Source of the DNA: DASRFR01 sp035651455
GTDB lineage: Bacteria > Acidobacteriota > Terriglobia > Terriglobales > Acidobacteriaceae
DNA: 64,000 bases
NCBI GenBank assembly: GCA_035651455.1
Contig: DASRFR010000003.1
Coordinates: forward strand, 1-64,000
Direction: 5' to 3'
The position numbers were made by a program, and so were the translations under genes. Positions 59,946 through 64,000 of this stretch are shown piece by piece. The notes under the pieces are model-generated. The model worked only from the letters and a program-made list of their open reading frames with translations, had not been told where the DNA came from and ran no database searches. Every line of letters starts with the position of its first letter. Within the stretch, counting starts at the first letter, position 1.

Positions 59946-59970
59946 TTCTTAATTGAGAGATGCGGTTCTC

Positions 59971-60819
59971 TCAATCGGTGTTGCTGATGTAAAGCACGCC
60001 ATGTGCATCTCGTTCAATCCGAATAGGATCGTGGCGTGGCGCAAACAGGTGCAGAGCGCCATCCCCGCCGCCATAGTACAGATTGGTGATTCGGCGCACG
60101 TAATTCTGGGTCTCGGAATAGCGGGGAATGCCCGAGCTGCGGGCCACGGCGCCTGCCCCGGCGTTATACGCGGCAAGGGTCAATTTCACGTCTCCACCGT
60201 AATTCTCCAGAAGCTTTTTCAGGTGGCGAACACCGGCGTCAACGTTCTGTTCGGGATCAAAGGGATTGTTGACTTTGAGCTGGCGCGCAGTGGAGGGCAT
60301 CAACTGCATCAGTCCCATCGCTCCCTTGCGGGATACGGCATTGGGATTGAAGTTCGATTCGACCTTGATAACAGACCGAACCAGGTTGGGATCTACGTTG
60401 TGCTTGGTCGCGGCTTGCTCGATGGCGGAGTCTATCTGCTCGGAAGAAAAGCTCGGGCCGCGAAACGGGGCAAAACTCTCAAAGCCACTCGGGTTCGACT
60501 CGCCTAGATACTGATTGACTTCAGCGGCCGCGGAGCGCGCAGCGCGCATGGTCGCGCCATTGGCCGGAGGCACGGATTTCCAGCGACGCTCCTTGGTGCT
60601 CCAGTACTCCAAGGCGGAACGGCGCGGGGCGGGAGTCACCTCAGGTTGCTTGCGGGCCTGGGGCACTACGTCGTTCACGTAAACCTTGTGGCCGCTATCG
60701 TCGGTGGTGCTGGTAATCGAGGCGCCGGCATCGGCCTCCGCGCAAACAGAGGGCGTGAGAAGAAAAGAGGTCGCGATTAAGGGACTAGCCATCAGGGCGA
60801 GTTGCAGGCGTTTTCGCAT
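59971..60819 (-). CDS. Secreted lytic transglycosylase (SLT/LysM-less)
   Basis: 282 residues from ATG 60819. A signal peptide (LALMASPLIATSFLLTPSVC) leads to an SLT domain at about 135-260: IEQAATKHNVDPNLVRSVIK, then VESNFNPNAVSRKGAMGLMQ with the catalytic Glu, PSTARQLKVNNPFDPEQNVD, and LTLAAYNAGAGAVARSSGIP. It cleaves peptidoglycan between MurNAc and GlcNAc. It sits upstream of the amidase gene on the same strand with 25 nt between, so both wall enzymes are probably one transcript. Confidence 0.9.
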   Translation of the reverse strand: MRKRLQLALMASPLIATSFLLTPSVCAEADAGASITSTTDDSGHKVYVNDVVPQARKQPEVTPAPRRSALEYWSTKERRWKSVPPANGATMRAARSAAAEVNQYLGESNPSGFESFAPFRGPSFSSEQIDSAIEQAATKHNVDPNLVRSVIKVESNFNPNAVSRKGAMGLMQLMPSTARQLKVNNPFDPEQNVDAGVRHLKKLLENYGGDVKLTLAAYNAGAGAVARSSGIPRYSETQNYVRRITNLYYGGGDGALHLFAPRHDPIRIERDAHGVLYISNTD

Positions 60820-61153
60820 ATCCGGGTTTTCAGACCGCCGGGGAAGACACGGAACTTCCACGGCTGCCTACCCGGAACCTGACGGAGAATCGTGAAACCA
60901 GAGTGGATCGATTATAGGATGGGCAGCAAAGGGGAGCAATCTCTCCGAAGGTCTATAGAACCACCGGAGTAACAAAAGTAACCAACTGAAAACAGGATAG
61001 TTGCCGGCCGGCAGCTCACGGGTGGCACCGGGCCTGACGTTCTGCTCGAGAGCCAAAAAGAGATCCAGGTCCGGCGTCACAGTTCGGACGGTCCATAGAA
61101 TTGGGCGGTTGAGACCTGGCGTGCGCGCTTGTAGTACCCTCCTGTATTCAACA

Positions 61154-62266
61154 ATGGAACTCGAAGCTCCCCAGCGCCAGACGCCAGACTCACTCATGCT
61201 GTTTGGGTTCTGGTACCGGGCGATACCCGGCGACAAGCTGAAGCGCGGCGAATTGCAGAAAACGACGCTACTGGAAAATCCCCTGGTAATTGGCCGCGAT
61301 AAGAGCGGGCGGGCGTTCGCCCTGCACGATGCGTGCCCGCACCGGGGCATGCCACTTTCATGCGGATGGTTTGACGGTGAGCAGGTTGAGTGCAGTTATC
61401 ACGGCTGGAAATTCGACGCGCATAGCGGGCAATGCCGGCTAATACCGTCGCTGACATCGGATCAGAAACTCAAAGTGGACCGCATTTACGCCGGGAGCTA
61501 TCAATGTGAAGAACGCGATGGCCTCGTCTGGGTGTACGTGCCGGACCCGGGGCCGGCGGGCGCGGGATTCACCAAAGCTGCCGAGCCATCGTGCGCAGCA
61601 CCCGCCGTGCCGACCTTCTCGGACCAATACAAACTGGCGTACCTGACGGCCGACCTGCCGTGCAGCGTGGACCACGGCATCATCGGCTTGATGGATCCAG
61701 CGCACGGACCTTTCGTGCACCAGGCGTGGTGGTGGCGCACGCGGCACAGCATTCACGAGAAGCAAAAGAACTTCGAACCAATTCCCTTCGGCTTTCGCAT
61801 GAGCGCGCACACGCCCAGTTCCAACAGCGCACCGTACAAGCTGCTAAGGCTATATGCGGAAGCCGAGTCGATCACCACGACGATCGATTTCGTCTTGCCG
61901 AACTTGAGATATGAAACTATCCGCGCGGGGAAATACTGGTTTGCAAGCCTGACCACGGTGACTCCGATCACGCGCAGCCAGTGCCGCATTGACGTAGTCG
62001 CGGCCTGGAACATGTTTCGGTGGTTACCGTTTGGGGCAGAGCTCCTGAAATTCGTGTTCGCGAAATTCGTTGAGCAGGACCGGCAGACGATGGAGAAGCA
62101 ATCCGAAGGCTTGAAATCCAACCCGCACCTGATGCTGATCGACGACGCCGACCGCCCGGCGAAGTGGTATTTCGGGCTGAAGAATGCATACCTGGAGATG
62201 AAGCGCAACGGGACAGAATTTCGTCATCCATTGAGCGGGCCGATGACTCTGAAGTGGAGAAGCTGA
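61154..62266 (+). CDS. Rieske-type non-haem iron oxygenase
   Basis: 370 residues from ATG 61154. The Rieske [2Fe-2S] site is C61-x-H63 ... C80-x2-H83 (CPHRGMPLSCGW, then VECSYHGW). The catalytic iron site follows in SVDHGIIGLMDPAHGPFVHQ (His and Asp ligands). The layout is that of the vanillate O-demethylase or pheophorbide/chlorophyllide oxygenase side of the family, that is, hydroxylation or demethylation of an aromatic or polycyclic compound with electrons from a reductase encoded elsewhere. The substrate is not identifiable. The gene stands alone; no ribosome binding site is seen. Confidence 0.88.
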   Translation: MELEAPQRQTPDSLMLFGFWYRAIPGDKLKRGELQKTTLLENPLVIGRDKSGRAFALHDACPHRGMPLSCGWFDGEQVECSYHGWKFDAHSGQCRLIPSLTSDQKLKVDRIYAGSYQCEERDGLVWVYVPDPGPAGAGFTKAAEPSCAAPAVPTFSDQYKLAYLTADLPCSVDHGIIGLMDPAHGPFVHQAWWWRTRHSIHEKQKNFEPIPFGFRMSAHTPSSNSAPYKLLRLYAEAESITTTIDFVLPNLRYETIRAGKYWFASLTTVTPITRSQCRIDVVAAWNMFRWLPFGAELLKFVFAKFVEQDRQTMEKQSEGLKSNPHLMLIDDADRPAKWYFGLKNAYLEMKRNGTEFRHPLSGPMTLKWRS

Positions 62267-62326
62267 CCGCGCGTTACCCGGCGGCTGTTTTCGCATGGCG
62301 AAAGGGCGGATCGCCGTAGGCGGAGT

Positions 62327-62695
62327 CTATGCGACCAGCCAGTTCATGGCGTCTTGTCGAGTGGCGAAGGTGGGGAAATCGCGCCGGGAAAAGATTTTGA
62401 AATTGTCGTAATAGGCTTTGGGCAAACTTTCTGTGCCCACCCATGCGGACTTCTTGACGAAGGGGCGATCCAGCGTGAGCACCTCTTTGATTTTGGTTGC
62501 CACGGTGCGGTCGACTTCCGCGCCGGTGAAGTCGGCTAGAGTCAGCAGTGACTCGCGCGCGTGCTGAGCAATGGTCACACGCACATATTCCAGCATGAGG
62601 AGCATCTGCTGCTGGGTACAGTGGCTGAAGTCGATCAGCAAAATCCGCTTGCCCTGGTGAGTGATGAACTGAAGATGATCGTACATGGGGCGCAT
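62327..62695 (-). CDS. SpoIIAA-like (STAS-fold) protein, paralogue 1
   Basis: 122 residues from ATG 62695. The strand-helix pattern is FITHQGKRILLIDFSHCTQQ, LADFTGAEVDRTVATKIKEV, then SAWVGTESLPKAYYDNFKIF and FATRQDAMNWLV. This fits the small SpoIIAA-like STAS group, whose members bind lipids or proteins. Residues equivalent to the phosphoserine of SpoIIAA are not conserved, so anti-sigma control is not implied. It lies 6 nt after the stop of its paralogue and both lie after alaS; one transcript is likely. Confidence 0.72.
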   Translation of the reverse strand: MRPMYDHLQFITHQGKRILLIDFSHCTQQQMLLMLEYVRVTIAQHARESLLTLADFTGAEVDRTVATKIKEVLTLDRPFVKKSAWVGTESLPKAYYDNFKIFSRRDFPTFATRQDAMNWLVA

Positions 62696-62701
62696 GCAAG
62701 G

Positions 62702-63067
62702 TCAGTCCTGGACGAGCCAGTCCAGCGCCTCATCCCGGGTGGCAAAAGTTACCGGCTCGCGGCGTGAAAAGGTTTTCATGTTATCAAAGAGGACCTTTGG
62801 AATGGCTTCCGTTCCCACCCACGCCGCGCGTTTAAGGTGCGGGCGATCGAAAACCATGTCCTGTTTCATGCGCTCGGCAGCGTTGCGGTCGATCTTGCAG
62901 CCGGTAAAATCCGCCAGCAGCAGAACGGATTGCTTGGGCTCGCCGGTCACGTAGCCGGGGACGAGGGGCGAGATCTTCTGCACCTCCTCGGCAGTACAGT
63001 GCGACACGTCGACCAGAAGAATCGGCTTGCCCTTATGCGTGATAAAGCGGACGCGATCTGGTTCCAT
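62702..63067 (-). CDS. SpoIIAA-like (STAS-fold) protein, paralogue 2
   Basis: 121 residues from ATG 63067, chosen because it aligns with the start of paralogue 1 (RFITHKGKPILLVDVSHCTA here, FITHQGKRILLIDFSHCTQQ there). An upstream GTG at 63103 overlaps the alaS stop (GTGA) and would give 12 more residues. Shared blocks also include LADFTGCKIDRNAAERMKQD and FATRDEALDWLVQ. Function unknown, but tandem duplication next to alaS suggests a conserved local unit. Confidence 0.72.
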   Translation of the reverse strand: MEPDRVRFITHKGKPILLVDVSHCTAEEVQKISPLVPGYVTGEPKQSVLLLADFTGCKIDRNAAERMKQDMVFDRPHLKRAAWVGTEAIPKVLFDNMKTFSRREPVTFATRDEALDWLVQD

Positions 63068-63099
63068 GATGACGCCGAAGAAGCACGAGGGAAGACGAA

Positions 63100-64000
63100 T
63101 CACTGATTGCCAAGCAGTGATTCCACGACGGTATACACCTCGGCCAGCGCCGAGTCCAGCGCTTCGGGATTTTTGCCTCCAGCTTCGGCCATGTCGGGAC
63201 GGCCGCCGCCCTTGCCGCCTACTTTCTGTGCAACCGCGCCGACCACCTTGCCGGCTTGCACGCGGCTGGTCAGGTCTTTTGTGACGCCGGCAATCAAGGA
63301 AACGTTGCCATTGGAGGCAGACCCCAGCACGACCACGCCGGAGCGCAGCTTGTCGCGCAATTGATCGACCAGAGTGCGCATCTGGGCTCGGTCAAGATTG
63401 TCCACGCGGTGAGCAAGTACCTTTACGCCACGAACATCTTTCACTTTCTCGCTTACCGAGGCCACGGATGAAGTTGCGGACTTCATGCGCGCCTGGTCGA
63501 GTTCGCGCTGCAAGCGTTTGATTTCCTGCTCGCGGCGGTCGATTTCGAATTTCAGAGCCTCGGCAGGAGTGGCGGCTTCGGAACGAGCAGCGAGCGAGGC
63601 GACAACAGTTTCAAGCTGATGATCCTTGCGGAAGTGTTCGAGAGATCCTTCGCCGGTAACCGCCTCCACGCGTCGCACGCCGGAAGAGACGCTGCCTTCT
63701 TTGAGAATCTTGATCAGTCCGATCTCGCCGGTAGCGCCGGTATGGGTGCCGCCACAAAGTTCGGTGGAGAAATCGCCGATCTTGATCACGCGCACCTTGT
63801 CGCCATATTTCTCGCCGAATAGCGCCATAGCTTTATATTCGTTGATCGCGACATCAATGGGCACGTTCTCGATAACGTCGACTTTCTGGTTGCGCAGCAC
63901 TTCCTTGTTGATGATGTCTTCGATGTCCTGCAGTTCTTCGTCTTCGACAGCAGTGAAATGCGAGAAGTCGAAGCGCAGGTGGCCGGGATCGACCAGCGAG
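63100..64000 (-). CDS. alaS: Alanyl-tRNA synthetase, C-terminal part (5' end outside window)
   Basis: The frame is open past the window edge at 64000. About 300 residues are visible, from the editing domain (RFDFSHF, then DIEDIINKEVL and E-L-C-G-G-T-H-T-G-A-T) to the C-Ala domain (VAQKVGGKGGGRPDMAEAGG). The editing site His/Cys residues are present, so misacylated tRNA-Ala (with Ser or Gly) can be cleared. The synthetase charges tRNA-Ala in the cytosol. The C-terminus is complete. Two SpoIIAA-like genes follow at once. Confidence 0.96.
   Translation of the reverse strand, partial: SLVDPGHLRFDFSHFTAVEDEELQDIEDIINKEVLRNQKVDVIENVPIDVAINEYKAMALFGEKYGDKVRVIKIGDFSTELCGGTHTGATGEIGLIKILKEGSVSSGVRRVEAVTGEGSLEHFRKDHQLETVVASLAARSEAATPAEALKFEIDRREQEIKRLQRELDQARMKSATSSVASVSEKVKDVRGVKVLAHRVDNLDRAQMRTLVDQLRDKLRSGVVVLGSASNGNVSLIAGVTKDLTSRVQAGKVVGAVAQKVGGKGGGRPDMAEAGGKNPEALDSALAEVYTVVESLLGNQ

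Overview
The window looks like a chromosome segment of a soil-type acidobacterium (class Terriglobia or a close relative). The basis is gene content and style: many secreted proteins found mainly in Acidobacteriota, an S53 peptidase with a Cys/Gly/Ser-rich tail, a DUF6599-type protein, an ARPP-1-type protein, HTH-receiver regulators, a cobalamin-dependent ribonucleotide reductase, and high GC content. This assignment is inference; there is no rRNA gene to settle it.

Layout. 1-8.9 kb: small conserved hypotheticals, a SnoaL-like protein, two convergent regulators sharing one HTH type, tRNA-Leu(UAG), a tandem pair of secreted paralogues, a one-haem cytochrome c, and the catalytic subunit of a methylmalonyl-CoA mutase coupled to a membrane protein. 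9-12.2 kb: glgC, trxA and lexA. 12.2-18.2 kb: an accessory stretch with a PD-(D/E)xK-type protein, a complete 3,050-bp IS1595-type transposon with 16-bp perfect terminal repeats and an 8-bp target duplication, a methyltransferase, and the C-terminal stump of a patatin-like phospholipase beside an IS-end-like sequence. The transposon carries an AIPR (abortive-infection type) gene and a small basic protein. 18.2-22.6 kb: nrdJ with an upstream partner gene, a long structured leader, and a promoter with two NrdR-like boxes 30 bp apart.

23-30.6 kb: a secreted amidohydrolase, DUF1801 and MBL-fold proteins, the msrPQ methionine sulfoxide repair pair, a DinB-like protein and a secreted hydrolase-like protein. 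30.7-33.9 kb: a gene-poor stretch with a DUF3592 protein, a broken HNH gene and a receiver-like protein without its phospho-acceptor Asp. 33.9-43.3 kb: envelope and secreted proteins, an ECF sigma factor followed by a zinc-finger anti-sigma protein fused to a Ycf48-like domain, a frameshifted propeller, a histone-deacetylase-like enzyme, and a tandem secreted pair of which one copy is frameshifted.

43.4-50.4 kb: heat-shock genes hspR, dnaJ and dnaK, with a HAIR-like site over the dnaK promoter and a small unlisted ORF between dnaK and dnaJ; an APC permease and a MarR-GNAT fusion lie among them. 50.5-64 kb: S53 peptidase, tRNA-Thr(CGU) with degenerate repeats beside it, a DUF6599 protein, a PEP-mutase-like enzyme, a cell-wall amidase and a lytic transglycosylase, a Rieske oxygenase, and alaS (cut by the window end) followed by two SpoIIAA-like paralogues.

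The best candidate for a little-described system is the transposon at 13,084-16,133: both ends, both target duplications and three genes are visible, and the cargo looks like phage defence rather than transposition.
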